64,000 bases of DNA from a filamentous cyanobacterium ESFC-1 (GTDB lineage: Bacteria; Cyanobacteriota; Cyanobacteriia; Cyanobacteriales; Spirulinaceae). The translations under genes were made by a program, and so were the position numbers. Under the pieces are notes generated by a model that was not told where the DNA came from, searched no databases, and saw nothing but the letters and a program-made list of their open reading frames with translations. Every line of letters starts with the position of its first letter. The first letter of the stretch is position 1. Positions 42,540-52,070 of the stretch are shown in pieces. The stretch covers positions 4,522,938-4,586,937 of the forward strand of contig KB904821.1 of the NCBI GenBank assembly GCA_000380225.1, in the 5' to 3' direction.

Positions 42540-45008
42540 TTATTTAGACGGTTGCGGTTCTAAAGCCGCTTTCGGGTAAACAATGCGTTGATGATTGTAT
42601 TGTTGCCAAACCCGAATAAAAACCTCTGCAATAATCGGTAACTCCTCTTTCTTCAAGCCTGAATCGACTAATTGACTATCTTGCCAACGGGCTTTAAAAA
42701 TCTTCTTCACCGTAGCCAAAGCGACATCGGGGGTGACATCTTTGAGCGATCGCAACGCCGCTTCGCAAGCATCGGCTAACATAACAATGCCGGTTTCTCG
42801 CGATTGGGGAATGGGCCCGTCGTAGCGAAAATCCCCTTCTGAGAATCTTGGGGCTGGGGAATCTTGGGTTTGTTGCGATTGCTGTTGGGCTTGAAAATAA
42901 AAATAAGAAATCAAAATCGTTCCCTGATGTTCGGGAATAAAATTACAAATCGCTTGGGGCAGATTATATTTGCGGGCCATCACCAAGCCTTCGCTCACGT
43001 GCTTTTTAATAATTTCTGCACTTTGCCAAGGATCGTTAATGGTGTCGTGTTTGTTGGGGCCTCCCATTTGGTTTTCGATAAACCCTAGGGGGTCGTGCAT
43101 TTTACCAATATCGTGATATAAAGTTCCGGCGCGAGCCAGTTCGACGTTGCAGTGTAACTCGCTGGCGGCGGCTTCGGCTAAGGACGCAACAAATAAAGTA
43201 TGTTGAAATGTACCGGGGGCTTCGGTGGCCAAGCGTTTGAGCAGAGGGCGGTTGGGGTTAGACAGTTCGGCTAGGCGAATCGGCGTTACCAAGTCAAAGA
43301 ATTTTTCGAGATAAGGGGATAAGCCCAAGGCAACCACGCACCAGGCGGTACTAAACAAGCCATACAAAGCGGCTTCGGGGAAAACAGCCCAGACGATCGC
43401 GCCGGGGTTGGCACTGGCGATTAAGCTAATAATGAGATAAGTTCCGCCGGAAACGGCACCGACACCGCCACCGAGTAGGGCTAATTCTTCTCGCGATCGC
43501 AAGCGTCCGGCTGTTACCGCCGCTACACCCCCACCAATCATGCCGGGAATGAGGTTTTCCCAACTCATTTCCAAGTCTCCTTGAACGCCAATGGAACTGA
43601 ATGTGGTCAGTCCTGAAAGTAAGGCCACTTGAGTAAAGGCAAGCGTCGGGCTGTAGAAACTACTCACCAACAAACCGACGGCGGGTAAATTAATATAAGG
43701 CACGTTGAACACGACCAACAACGGCGTACTCACACTGATCAAGCACAATAGGATGCGATCGCGACAGCGCAAGCGTAGATTCAACCGTTTTCGTACCAGC
43801 ACAAAAATACCGATACTGGTCAAAACCAAACCCGCACTTCCGGCTAAACCCCAATAACTAATACTGCGTTCGGTCAAACCCAGTTCATCGAGGGCAAGAA
43901 ACTGTTGAGGGCTGATTTCTTCCCCTTCTCGCACAATGACATCGCCTTTTCTGAAGTTGACGGGGACGGGCTTAATTTCCGCTTCCGCTTGTTGAGCGCG
44001 TTCGGCGGTGCGGTCTGGGTCTGGTACGAGGTTGGGCTGAATAATCTCTACCAACACATCAGCCAGGTTGCTTTTTTGTTGAGGGTCAACTTCATTCCTG
44101 AATTGTTTGAGAATGGCACTGCGCTCGATATCTTCGGGCAATCCTTCGGGAACGCCTTGAGTGAGAATGCGATCGACGGCTGAGTTCAACCCTTCGGTCG
44201 TGTCTTCCCAAGTCTCGTCCGATAATGCCAGCAAACCGATTTTATAATTGTCTGCGATTTCACTGGTGGTCAAAATATCGAGTAAATCGAGGGCAGAATC
44301 ATATTTCATCCGTGCCGTCTCGATTTGTTGCAAGAGTATTGCGAGTTCTGTTTCTCCGGTTTGGGCTTGATAGCCTTGGAGGGCGGCGATCGCCTCGGAG
44401 ACTTCTGGCAGATTGCCGACAATGGCGCGATCGAGATTATTGAGATTAATGTCGCTGTCTTCTGGGGTTGCTTGAGTAGAAGAGCGATCGACGATGGTTT
44501 TAATATATTGCCATTCTTCCTCACTGCTACTGCGGAGAAAGTGTTGAAGCTGTATGTTTAAAATCGATTCATCTGTGAGGTAGGGAAATGGATTGGCTTG
44601 TTGCCGCAAGCGCTCCACATCATCAATAAATGCTTCTAACTCTTTTTCAGTCTGAAATACTGCCTCAGCATCCAGCATCAGAATGGGTTTTACCGCTTTT
44701 TTCGCTTCTGCACGCTCGTTTTCGGTGGCTCGCTCGTCGATCATATTGATGTCGCGAGTGGCTACAACTTTTTCAGGGGCGGTTGTGCCTTCTTTGAGCC
44801 GGGGTTGGTTATAAAAGCGATAGCCAACGACACTGGTCAAGGAGACTACCGCGATCGCGAGCATCACTGGACCGGGGATTTGCCACGCCCGCCGCCCTAA
44901 GCGCTTTTGAGTCGCACTGCGCCCAGTGGGTGTGACGCGATGCCAATATTGACGGCAAGATTGTCGCCATCCGTCAAGCTGTTGTGTTAGAAAATAAAAA
45001 TTTTTCAT
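42540..45008 (-). CDS. 7TM-HD family phosphohydrolase (PgpH-like)
   Basis: The 822 residues show one N-terminal membrane helix (about 48-65), a large extracytoplasmic 7TMR-HDED region (about 75-370), seven membrane helices (about 385-580) and a cytoplasmic HD domain (about 600-800). The HD domain has TFQHTLFVASLAEAA, LYHDIGKMHDP (the HD metal pair) and ICNFIPEHQGT. The architecture is that of PgpH, which hydrolyses cyclic di-AMP, so a c-di-AMP phosphodiesterase role in osmotic or potassium control is likely. It is followed by AT-rich repeats and preceded by a 278-base gap. Confidence 0.93.
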   Translation of the reverse strand: MKNFYFLTQQLDGWRQSCRQYWHRVTPTGRSATQKRLGRRAWQIPGPVMLAIAVVSLTSVVGYRFYNQPRLKEGTTAPEKVVATRDINMIDERATENERAEAKKAVKPILMLDAEAVFQTEKELEAFIDDVERLRQQANPFPYLTDESILNIQLQHFLRSSSEEEWQYIKTIVDRSSTQATPEDSDINLNNLDRAIVGNLPEVSEAIAALQGYQAQTGETELAILLQQIETARMKYDSALDLLDILTTSEIADNYKIGLLALSDETWEDTTEGLNSAVDRILTQGVPEGLPEDIERSAILKQFRNEVDPQQKSNLADVLVEIIQPNLVPDPDRTAERAQQAEAEIKPVPVNFRKGDVIVREGEEISPQQFLALDELGLTERSISYWGLAGSAGLVLTSIGIFVLVRKRLNLRLRCRDRILLCLISVSTPLLVVFNVPYINLPAVGLLVSSFYSPTLAFTQVALLSGLTTFSSIGVQGDLEMSWENLIPGMIGGGVAAVTAGRLRSREELALLGGGVGAVSGGTYLIISLIASANPGAIVWAVFPEAALYGLFSTAWCVVALGLSPYLEKFFDLVTPIRLAELSNPNRPLLKRLATEAPGTFQHTLFVASLAEAAASELHCNVELARAGTLYHDIGKMHDPLGFIENQMGGPNKHDTINDPWQSAEIIKKHVSEGLVMARKYNLPQAICNFIPEHQGTILISYFYFQAQQQSQQTQDSPAPRFSEGDFRYDGPIPQSRETGIVMLADACEAALRSLKDVTPDVALATVKKIFKARWQDSQLVDSGLKKEELPIIAEVFIRVWQQYNHQRIVYPKAALEPQPSK

Positions 45009-45120
45009 GGGGTGTGTGAGTGCGTTCGCATTCGGAGAAAAGCAATTTTTTGTTGCTCGGTCGAGTCGAAGCCGCTATGTTTCCATATTTTAACTTGCAC
45101 TTCCTTGGGCGGTAGTTTTT

Positions 45121-45285
45121 CAGTTATCAGCTTCTAAGGGGCAGTGGGGAGAGGGGGAGGAAATTAGCAATTACCAATTACCAATGACCAATTCGGGGAT
45201 TCTGCCAACAACCAATAACCAACAACCAATAACCAACAACCAACAACCAACAACCAACAACCAACAACCAACAACCAACAAGAAA
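45121..45285. repeat. Dispersed CTTCTAAGG unit and CCAACAA/CCAATAA heptamers
   Basis: CAGTTATCAGCTTCTAAGG and a purine-rich stretch are followed by AATTACC units and then about eleven heptamers (CAACAAC, CAATAAC) up to 45283. The array touches the stop of the next minus-strand gene. In the same gap, 45009-45120 holds the promoter side of the HD gene and shows nothing recognisable. Confidence 0.9.
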
Positions 45286-45286
45286 A

Positions 45287-46216
45287 TTAAAACTTTTGGG
45301 AGATAATTGGGCGCGATCGCCGCTTTTGGAGTTTTCCGGCGGGGGCGATCGCTTGCATCGAAGCCGTACAACTGGGGGAGGGTAATCCGCCTGACCAGAT
45401 TGTTAATAATTGTTGACTTTGTTGACAAATTTCTATCTTTATGCTGTCCGGGAGAAGTTGTAAAGCCCGAAATGGCAGGGCGCTGTTGCTGTTATAACAC
45501 CCACTAATGGCTCCGACGAGGGCGCAAAGCCAGGGGGAGGGTTGGGCGACAAATTGCGATCGCGCCATGGCGACAGACCAAGATTCTGGGGTGGTGAGGA
45601 AACAAAACAAAGCCCCGGCGATCGCCTGTTGACTCGGATTGAGATGGAGTGACCATTGTCGCTGAAGGGCTGTCCCACTCAAACGATGGCTTAAAGCGTC
45701 GGGAAACTCGGCGATCGCATCAACTAACGGCGTAGATAGAGAGCGACTTTGGTCGAGGAGTTGTGTTAAAAACAAGTCGGGCGCTACAGTATCAAGCAAG
45801 ACCAGGGCCATGGCATTTCCCCACAAACAGACATCGGCATTCCCGTCAAAATTTGATAGAGTGGGTAGCCGTTGCATCCAGTCTTGGGCGATCGCATCTA
45901 CCAGTCGCGATTGTAAATTTTCTCGGTCTTCGTGATGCAAAAAGATAATTGGCAACAACAGCACCGCCAAAACCGCACTGGTCATGGAAGTCGCCTTGAT
46001 TTGACCGTCCATCGCAGTTGTTTCTTCGGCCAAAGCGATCGCCGACTCGTCTGGAGTCGTTGTCATTTTCGCGATCGCCTGTTTGATTTCGAGCCAAGTC
46101 CATAATGTATTGGGAGGGCGGCTCAACGGTTGTGGTGGAGGCGGCCAAATTGTGCCTTCTCCTAAAATACTACCGAACCATGCTCCCTGAAAGCGGCTTG
46201 CTAATGAGTAACGCAT
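45287..46216 (-). CDS. Degenerate ADP-ribosylglycohydrolase-like protein
   Basis: The 309 residues resemble the ADP-ribosylglycohydrolase fold at both ends: RFQGAWFGSILGEGT at the start, where active members have GxxxGDALG, and PWLCALVGAISGCYNSNSALP near the end, like AGAIAGAxxG..IP. The Asp pairs that bind the two Mg ions in active enzymes are not evident, so a non-catalytic or altered protein is likely. Similar reduced members are known in cyanobacteria, as far as I recall. The tail after about 285 is Lys/Arg-rich. It is a single gene, divergent from the sigma factor operon. Confidence 0.7.
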   Translation of the reverse strand: MRYSLASRFQGAWFGSILGEGTIWPPPPQPLSRPPNTLWTWLEIKQAIAKMTTTPDESAIALAEETTAMDGQIKATSMTSAVLAVLLLPIIFLHHEDRENLQSRLVDAIAQDWMQRLPTLSNFDGNADVCLWGNAMALVLLDTVAPDLFLTQLLDQSRSLSTPLVDAIAEFPDALSHRLSGTALQRQWSLHLNPSQQAIAGALFCFLTTPESWSVAMARSQFVAQPSPWLCALVGAISGCYNSNSALPFRALQLLPDSIKIEICQQSQQLLTIWSGGLPSPSCTASMQAIAPAGKLQKRRSRPIISQKF

Positions 46217-46389
46217 AACCCTAACGCGATCGCGTCCAGCTAAATTCCCAAAAATAACATCCTTTACCGCGATCGATCGTAAGCCAAAATTTTAGGAATG
46301 TTAGATTTTAACGGTTAGATTTAAGACAAAATTATCACGGGTTGATTTCTGCCTTCAGCCTCGATTGTATATTCTCCTTTATTTTATTC

Positions 46390-47046
46390 ATGCCGAGTAC
46401 GGACGATTTTCATCAATCAATAGGTCGGCTTGTGGCCCAAATCTTAACTTATCCCCCCGATAGCGCCCAACGCCGTCGCCTACTCAATCAGTTAGTGCGG
46501 CGGGTAATGCAATCGGGCAAACTCTGGAAAGAGTATAAACCTTATTATGGCGATGCGCTACAGCAAATGTGGGAATATTGCCTGACTCACCTCGAAGAAT
46601 ACGACCCCAGCCGCGCCAGCGTGACCACTTGGCTCAATTATTACCTCAAAAAGCGGTTACGTTACTTTCGCGATCGCAGTTATCGAGAACTCAAACGCCG
46701 CGCCACTCCTTATACGACCAGCGAAAATAAAGACCTCGACCCCCTCGATCGCGTTAGCGCCCCGGAAGATATTGAACCGGTCATTGATATTTGGCAAAAA
46801 ACTTTAAAATGGGTAGAAACCGATCCCGATGGCATTTTACGGGCAACTTGTTTCCGTAAACGCCCGGAGATCAACGCCCAAACCCTTTTCCTCAAGCGCT
46901 TTCCCAGCGAAACCCCTTGGAAAGAAATTGCCGCCGATTTCGACCTCGACGAAGCCGAAACGAAGGATTTACCGAAATTTTACAATCGAAAATGTTTGCC
47001 ATTGTTGCGAAATTTTGGTTCCTCGCAGGGATATATAAACAGTTAG
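46390..47046 (+). CDS. Sigma-70 family (ECF-like) sigma factor
   Basis: The 218-residue product has a sigma region 2-like part (about 45-110: ALQQMWEYCLTHLEEYDPS, then TTWLNYYLKKRLRYF) and a region 4-like helix-turn-helix near the end (LFLKRFPSETPWKEIAADF). The long linker differs from standard ECF factors, but the pattern is seen in cyanobacterial members beside DUF1822 genes. The longest frame begins at 46342; the Met at 46390 starts the conserved part. It is the first gene of a co-directional run with DUF1822, CHASE2-CHAT and DUF928, which it may control. Confidence 0.8.
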   Translation: MPSTDDFHQSIGRLVAQILTYPPDSAQRRRLLNQLVRRVMQSGKLWKEYKPYYGDALQQMWEYCLTHLEEYDPSRASVTTWLNYYLKKRLRYFRDRSYRELKRRATPYTTSENKDLDPLDRVSAPEDIEPVIDIWQKTLKWVETDPDGILRATCFRKRPEINAQTLFLKRFPSETPWKEIAADFDLDEAETKDLPKFYNRKCLPLLRNFGSSQGYINS

Positions 47047-47073
47047 TTCCCCGACCAACCCAGGAGAAATGCC

Positions 47074-48240
47074 ATGACCTTCGCGGCTGAACCTTATACT
47101 CCCCTTTCCCTTCCGATTACTTTAGCCGATCGCCAAACTGCCCGACGCTTTGCCGCAGAACAACCCAATGCCACGAAAGCCGAACAAGTGTATCGCAATA
47201 CTCTTGCCGTCTTGAGTACCAGCCATTATTTAGAAATGCTTGGTATTGCCACCGACCCCCAAGCCGGGGATAGCTGGAATGCCGCCGTCCGTTTTTTTGC
47301 GGATGTGGCGGAGTTGCCCATTGTGGGTTACGGTAGCCTCGAATGCCGTCCCGTGAATGTTGATGAGAGGGCGTGTTACGTTCCTTCAGAAGTGCAAGAG
47401 GAGCGCTTGGGCTATGTGGTCGTACAGTTGGATGCAGAATGCGAAGCGGTCACTTTCCTGGGATTCACGGAAACGGCGAACTCTGAAAGTATAAAAATCA
47501 ACCAACTGCGATCGCTCGATGACCTCATCGATTGCGTTAGCCGCAGCTATCCGGTACAAACTGCCTTTGCCGATTTGCGTCAGTGGCTCGATAATGCCGT
47601 TGAAGCGGGCTGGGAAAGCGTCGAAAGCCTGTTGACTCCCAATCCCGACTTAATCCCCGTCCGGGGTCAAGCTGTGGCTGAATCTCCTAGCACTACGGAT
47701 AATACTGCCGCGATCGCGCCCGTTTTAAGATTACTCCAACCCAACCAAGCCGAAACCATCCGCCGTCACGCCGCCAGCGTATTAGGGGAAATTGGGGGCG
47801 ATCGCCCTGAAGTGATTTACGCTTTAGTCGATCTCATTGATAATACCGAAGACGAAGAAACTCGTTGGCAAGCCTCCCTCAGTCTGGGTAAACTTAGCCC
47901 CAATCACCCCTTAGCGGGCGTTCGTCGGGCGAAACAGCTAGAAATTGCTGAAAATGTCGAAATTTTGTTTATCGTCGCCTTAATGCCTAAATCCAAAGGT
48001 CGCTTGGGCGTGGATATCCAAATCGAAGCGATTGGCTCAACCCCCATCTTACCTCCCGATCTGACTCTCAGCGTTCTAGCCAACGGCGTAACCCGCACCA
48101 CCGTCACCGCCCGCAGCGACGACCAAGGCGTGGGGATTGATTCTGCGATGCGTCGCCGTTTCACCCCCCCGGCGGGTACAGATTTCCAAGTTAAAATCCA
48201 GTGGCGCGATCGCGAGGTCATCGAAAGTTTCATTGCTTAG
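47074..48240 (+). CDS. DUF1822 family protein with HEAT-like repeats
   Basis: The 388 residues match the cyanobacterial DUF1822 family: an N-terminal PLSLPITLADRQTARRFA, NTLAVLSTSHYLEMLGI, and GYGSLECRPV followed by YVVVQLDAECEAVTFLGF. About residues 215-290 include HEAT-like helices (IRRHAASVLGEIGGDRPEVI). The C-terminal beta-rich part is usual. The function is unknown; these genes regularly sit beside CHAT, CHASE2 and sigma genes. Its ATG has AGGAG at a good distance and lies 27 bases after the sigma gene. Confidence 0.85.
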   Translation: MTFAAEPYTPLSLPITLADRQTARRFAAEQPNATKAEQVYRNTLAVLSTSHYLEMLGIATDPQAGDSWNAAVRFFADVAELPIVGYGSLECRPVNVDERACYVPSEVQEERLGYVVVQLDAECEAVTFLGFTETANSESIKINQLRSLDDLIDCVSRSYPVQTAFADLRQWLDNAVEAGWESVESLLTPNPDLIPVRGQAVAESPSTTDNTAAIAPVLRLLQPNQAETIRRHAASVLGEIGGDRPEVIYALVDLIDNTEDEETRWQASLSLGKLSPNHPLAGVRRAKQLEIAENVEILFIVALMPKSKGRLGVDIQIEAIGSTPILPPDLTLSVLANGVTRTTVTARSDDQGVGIDSAMRRRFTPPAGTDFQVKIQWRDREVIESFIA

Positions 48241-48420
48241 AATTGTTATTGGTTATTGGTTATTGGTTATTGGTTGTTTCCACAATTCCTCAATTGATAA
48301 TTGGTCATTGCTTCCCACTCCTCCCACTCTTCCCCGATTGCCGATTGCCGATTGCCGACTGCCCAAAAACCACTGCCCACTGCCTACTGCCTACTGCCTC
48401 TTAGAAGCTGATAACTGAAA
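48241..48420. repeat. TTATTGG heptamers, GATTGCC and CTGCCTA units
   Basis: TTATTGG occurs about four times (48246-48273). After a spacer come three GATTGCC units, then CTGCCCA/CTGCCTA heptamers, and finally CTCTTAGAAGCTGATAACTG, the inverse of the dispersed CTTCTAAGG unit. The next gene starts directly after this at 48424. Any co-transcription of DUF1822 and the CHAT gene must cross the array. Confidence 0.9.
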
Positions 48421-48423
48421 AAA

Positions 48424-50868
48424 ATGAGCCGATTTGCCATTTTAAAACTGAATCAAGGCAGTTTTGAGACTGGCTTTGAAGTGTCGTTGCGAATTAGTAA
48501 CGACCAACGGCAGATCGTGGCAGAAATTGAAGGGAAACTGCCCCCCAATCCCGAATTAGAAGGGATGTATATCACCTGGCAAAACTGTTTTCGGCGCTTG
48601 CGGCGTGAAACGGGAAGGACTCGCGGCGATTCCCTTTCTGAGGATGCGGATTGGGAAATTGATGACAGTGGCGAGACTTACAATACAACAGAGGATTTGA
48701 CCGCCGATTGTCGCCGTTTGGCGCGTAATCTCGAAACCCAGATGCGGCAATGGCTAGAGCCTTCTTCAGACCGCAACTGGCAACGGATTCGCGAGGCGAT
48801 TAATGCTGAAATTGCTCGCGATCGCCTACATTTGATTATCCAGGCTAAACAGCCGTTATTGCGGAAGTTGCCGTGGCACGTTTGGGATTTACTTCCACGG
48901 GCAGAGGTGGGGATTAGCTACGCCTTGCCCGAATTTGCCGTGACGCAGCCCCAAAACCCACAAACGGCCACCAACCCCCAAGTGCGGATTTTAGCGGTGT
49001 TTGGGGACGAAAAACACCTGAATCTAGAGCCAGACCGGGTGGCGATTCGCTCTCTACAGGATGCGGCCCCTCATTTTCTGCATCAACCCAACTCGAAGGA
49101 TTTTTTACGCACTCTGCGACAACAGAATTGGGAAATCTTCTTTTTCGCGGGTCACAGTCACAGCGAAAGCGACACCGGACGGATTCACCTCAGCCCGACG
49201 GAAAGTTTGCGCCTTGATGAGTTTCAGAATGCCCTCACCGAAGCGATCGCGCAAGGGCTACAGTTAGCGATTTTTAACTCTTGCGACGGTTTGAATTTAG
49301 CGCGGGAGTTGGTGGGGCTGAATTTACCCGCAGCGATTGTCATGCAAGAAGATGTCCCCGATGAAGTCGCACAAGCATTTTTAAAAGAATTACTCCTCGA
49401 ATATGCGGCGGGTCAACCCCTAGATATGGCGGTGGGAAAAGCCCAACGGCGTTTAGAAGACTTCCAGAATTTACCGGGGGCGACTTGGCTGCCGAAGTTA
49501 TTTCAAAACCTACTGTACGCGCCTCCCACCTGGACGCAATTACACGCTCTACCCGCCGTTTCTCGCCCACGGCGGCGCGGTTGGCTCAATTCGGGACGAA
49601 AAAGCAAAATGGCGCTTATTGCGGCGTTAGGGGTGGCTGTAATTGCGGCTTTTGGGATTGTGTCTCTGCGGAATTGGGGGGTGTTGGAAGCCGCAGAGTT
49701 GCAGGCTTATGATTATATGCTGCTGATGCGTCCTGTTGAGCCACCGGACGACCGTTTACTTATTATCGAAGTGACCGCCGAGGATGTAGACTGGCAAGAG
49801 CGATCGGCGTATGAAGGGAAAAGTAAGTCTTTGAGCGATCGCACCCTAGGGGAACTTTTAACGAAGTTAGAAGCTTTACAACCCCGGCTGATCGGCTTGG
49901 ATATTTACCGGGATTACCAAATTCCGCCAGAATATGCCCAGGTTGCTCAAAAGTTGCAAAATACAGATAATTTAATCACGATTTGTCAGGTCGGAGAGCG
50001 ATCGCAAGCTTCGGGTCGTGCGCCTTCTCCTGATGTGCTACAAGACCCCAACGCCGCAGGCCGCATTGGTTTCAGCGATGTGGTTTACGATCCTCCCGAT
50101 GAGATCATTCGCCGTCATTTGTTCGCAATGCAGCCCCCCAGCGCCGAGATTTCTCCTTGTCAAAGTGAGTTGGCGTTTAGCTTTTTGCTGGCGTTACGGT
50201 ATCTCGACCAAGAGGGGATTCAAGTCACGACGACAGAAGATGAGCGATCGCATTTTCAACTGCAAGATGTGGTTCTAGAGCCAATTGTACCAGATACCGG
50301 GAGCTATCACAATGTAGATGCAGCAGGAGGGCAGTTATTACTGAATTATCGCAGTCAGGGGCGAGATGTAGCCCGTCGTCTGTCTTTGACTGAGTTTTTA
50401 AGGGAACCTGTTAACCCCGATTGGGTCAAAGATAAAATCGTGTTGATTGGGACGAGTGATGAGGAGTTTAAAGATATTCACCGCACTCCCTTTGGGGAAA
50501 TGTCCGGGGTGATGATTCAAGCCAATGCGATTAGCCAGATTTTAAGCGCAGTAGATGCGGAAAATCCCCGTCCGTTGTTACGCAGTTGGCCGAATTATTA
50601 CGAAGATTTCTGGATTCTGATTTGGGCAATTATCGGCGGTTTGCTGGCTTGGGCTTTTCGTGGGGCGATCGCCCTCCTCCTAATCTTACCTCTGGCTTGG
50701 ATTATTCATCGTTGCGTTTATCTTTTCCTACTGCAAGGGCTTTGGATTCCGTTAATCCCGCCGATTCTGGCGTTACTGGTTGCGGTGATTCTGGGCGTTA
50801 TTGTGCAACGTTCGACGATTCAAACAGCCATGCGCGGTTTGACGCAAAATAAGTCTAATTCTCTTTAA
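48424..50868 (+). CDS. CHAT-CHASE2 membrane protein
   Basis: The 814 residues start with a beta/alpha domain (1-190). A CHAT-like peptidase region follows with His244 in FFFAGHSHSE and Cys287 in FNSCDGLN. Then come a membrane helix (about 395-418), an extracytoplasmic CHASE2 sensor domain (about 420-710; AYDYMLLMRPVEPPDDRLLI, GLDIYRDYQIP, DKIVLIGTSDEE) and C-terminal membrane helices (about 725-800). It likely couples an outside signal to a cytoplasmic caspase-like protease. It lies in the sigma / DUF1822 / DUF928 cluster. Confidence 0.9.
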   Translation: MSRFAILKLNQGSFETGFEVSLRISNDQRQIVAEIEGKLPPNPELEGMYITWQNCFRRLRRETGRTRGDSLSEDADWEIDDSGETYNTTEDLTADCRRLARNLETQMRQWLEPSSDRNWQRIREAINAEIARDRLHLIIQAKQPLLRKLPWHVWDLLPRAEVGISYALPEFAVTQPQNPQTATNPQVRILAVFGDEKHLNLEPDRVAIRSLQDAAPHFLHQPNSKDFLRTLRQQNWEIFFFAGHSHSESDTGRIHLSPTESLRLDEFQNALTEAIAQGLQLAIFNSCDGLNLARELVGLNLPAAIVMQEDVPDEVAQAFLKELLLEYAAGQPLDMAVGKAQRRLEDFQNLPGATWLPKLFQNLLYAPPTWTQLHALPAVSRPRRRGWLNSGRKSKMALIAALGVAVIAAFGIVSLRNWGVLEAAELQAYDYMLLMRPVEPPDDRLLIIEVTAEDVDWQERSAYEGKSKSLSDRTLGELLTKLEALQPRLIGLDIYRDYQIPPEYAQVAQKLQNTDNLITICQVGERSQASGRAPSPDVLQDPNAAGRIGFSDVVYDPPDEIIRRHLFAMQPPSAEISPCQSELAFSFLLALRYLDQEGIQVTTTEDERSHFQLQDVVLEPIVPDTGSYHNVDAAGGQLLLNYRSQGRDVARRLSLTEFLREPVNPDWVKDKIVLIGTSDEEFKDIHRTPFGEMSGVMIQANAISQILSAVDAENPRPLLRSWPNYYEDFWILIWAIIGGLLAWAFRGAIALLLILPLAWIIHRCVYLFLLQGLWIPLIPPILALLVAVILGVIVQRSTIQTAMRGLTQNKSNSL

Positions 50869-50887
50869 ATTACAACCCCATAAACCT

Positions 50888-51670
50888 ATGTTTAACTTAT
50901 CTCGAAAGGCGATCGCGATCGCAACCATCACCGGATTACTCACCCTCTCCCCTTCTACTTTATTCGCGCAAAACGCCCTACAAGACTGGGGAAGAAGCGA
51001 CGGACGCTTACAATTTACCCCCCCCTCTCTGCCATCGGGAACCACCGGAAGACCGATTAAACGGCGAGATGCAGGCAGTAGTAGTTCCTGCGAGATTGCT
51101 AACGGCAGTAATCGGGAGTTTCTCACGGCTTTAGTCCCCAAACAAGCCCAAGAAGCCCTAACCATTAGCGATCGCCCCACATTTTGGTTTTATGTCCCCT
51201 TCGCAGCCGATGAGTTTCACTCGATGAAATTCCGCTTGCAAACCGAAGACGGCTATCAAATCACCCTCACCCCCACCAGTCCCCAACCGGGAGTCATCAA
51301 GGTAACTTTACCCGAAAATGAACCCGCTTTAACTCCCGATAAAACCTATCGTTGGGGCTTCTTCCTCTACTGTCAAAACCCCGAAGCCAGTCATCGCGTC
51401 CCCATTACCTTTTTTGTTGGGGGGACTGTGACTCGCATTCTTCCTGACGCGGCGTTACAAGCCCAGATGGATGCAGTGGAGGGCGATCGCGAGTTGGTTT
51501 CTCTGTACGCTCAAAATGGCTTATGGTATGATGCGATCGCGCTCATGGGCGATCGCTACCGCCAAGACCCGGAAAACGCCCAAATCCGCCAAGATTGGCA
51601 AGATTTACTCGAAAGCGTCGAACTCCCCGACATCGCCACCAAACCCCTCGTTACCGTCGCGACAGACTAG
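50888..51670 (+). CDS. DUF928 family exported protein
   Basis: The 260 residues begin with a signal peptide (about 1-27, ending TLFAQN). A DUF928 domain follows, containing GTTGRPIKRRDAGSSSSCE, LTISDRPTFWFYVPF, YRWGFFLYCQNP and a TPR-like end (LYAQNGLWYDAIALM). Family function is unknown; it is regularly found with CHASE2/CHAT proteins and might sense or carry a periplasmic signal to the CHASE2 domain, which is inference. It follows the CHAT-CHASE2 gene by 19 bases, so one operon is likely, and is closed by a 12-bp hairpin. Confidence 0.87.
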   Translation: MFNLSRKAIAIATITGLLTLSPSTLFAQNALQDWGRSDGRLQFTPPSLPSGTTGRPIKRRDAGSSSSCEIANGSNREFLTALVPKQAQEALTISDRPTFWFYVPFAADEFHSMKFRLQTEDGYQITLTPTSPQPGVIKVTLPENEPALTPDKTYRWGFFLYCQNPEASHRVPITFFVGGTVTRILPDAALQAQMDAVEGDRELVSLYAQNGLWYDAIALMGDRYRQDPENAQIRQDWQDLLESVELPDIATKPLVTVATD

Positions 51671-51675
51671 GTTTT

Positions 51676-51721
51676 AGAACCCCGGATGCTTTAAGAATCC
51701 GGGGTTCTCAAGTTTGAGGTT
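51676..51721. repeat. 46-base direct repeat containing a palindromic terminator, left of mazEF
   Basis: AGAACCCCGGAT (51676-51687) and ATCCGGGGTTCT (51697-51708) form a perfect 12-bp stem, followed by AAGTTTGAGGTT. The same unit, with two mismatches in the tail, is at 52388-52433 in the same orientation, so the two bound the MazF/antitoxin pair. Placed between convergent genes, it can end transcription of both. Confidence 0.9.
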
Positions 51722-51722
51722 G

Positions 51723-52070
51723 CTATAAACCCAGACAATAGCGTATTGTTTCTTCGACTTCCAACATTTTGCTTGGAGACAATTTTCCTACGGATCGATC
51801 TGAAAATCTATTGCGGTCAAGGGAACGAATTTGAAAACACAGAAATACTGTTTCTAACGGTAGTCCACTTTCTGCGGGTGAAACTATAACATTGGTTGCA
51901 TAATCCCGCTTTATATTGGTACTTTTAGTTCCGACAATGACTGTCACCACCAAAGGTAGCTGATTAATCGCATCAATCGATAAAACTAAAACAGGTCTTT
52001 TACCAGCTTGTTCTTTTCCCTGGACAGGATTTAAATTAACAAAATAGATTTCCCCTCGTTCAATTGTCAT
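51723..52070 (-). CDS. MazF/PemK-type toxin
   Basis: The 115 residues have the MazF endoribonuclease pattern: ERGEIYFVNLNPVQGKEQAGK, RPVLVLSIDAI, and LPLETVFLCFQIRSLDRNRF, where the LCFQIRSLD core holds the conserved RNA-cutting region. It should cleave mRNA when free of antitoxin. The ATG at 52070 overlaps the antitoxin stop by four bases (ATGA). Its stop is one base from the 46-base direct repeat. Confidence 0.93.
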   Translation of the reverse strand: MTIERGEIYFVNLNPVQGKEQAGKRPVLVLSIDAINQLPLVVTVIVGTKSTNIKRDYATNVIVSPAESGLPLETVFLCFQIRSLDRNRFSDRSVGKLSPSKMLEVEETIRYCLGL

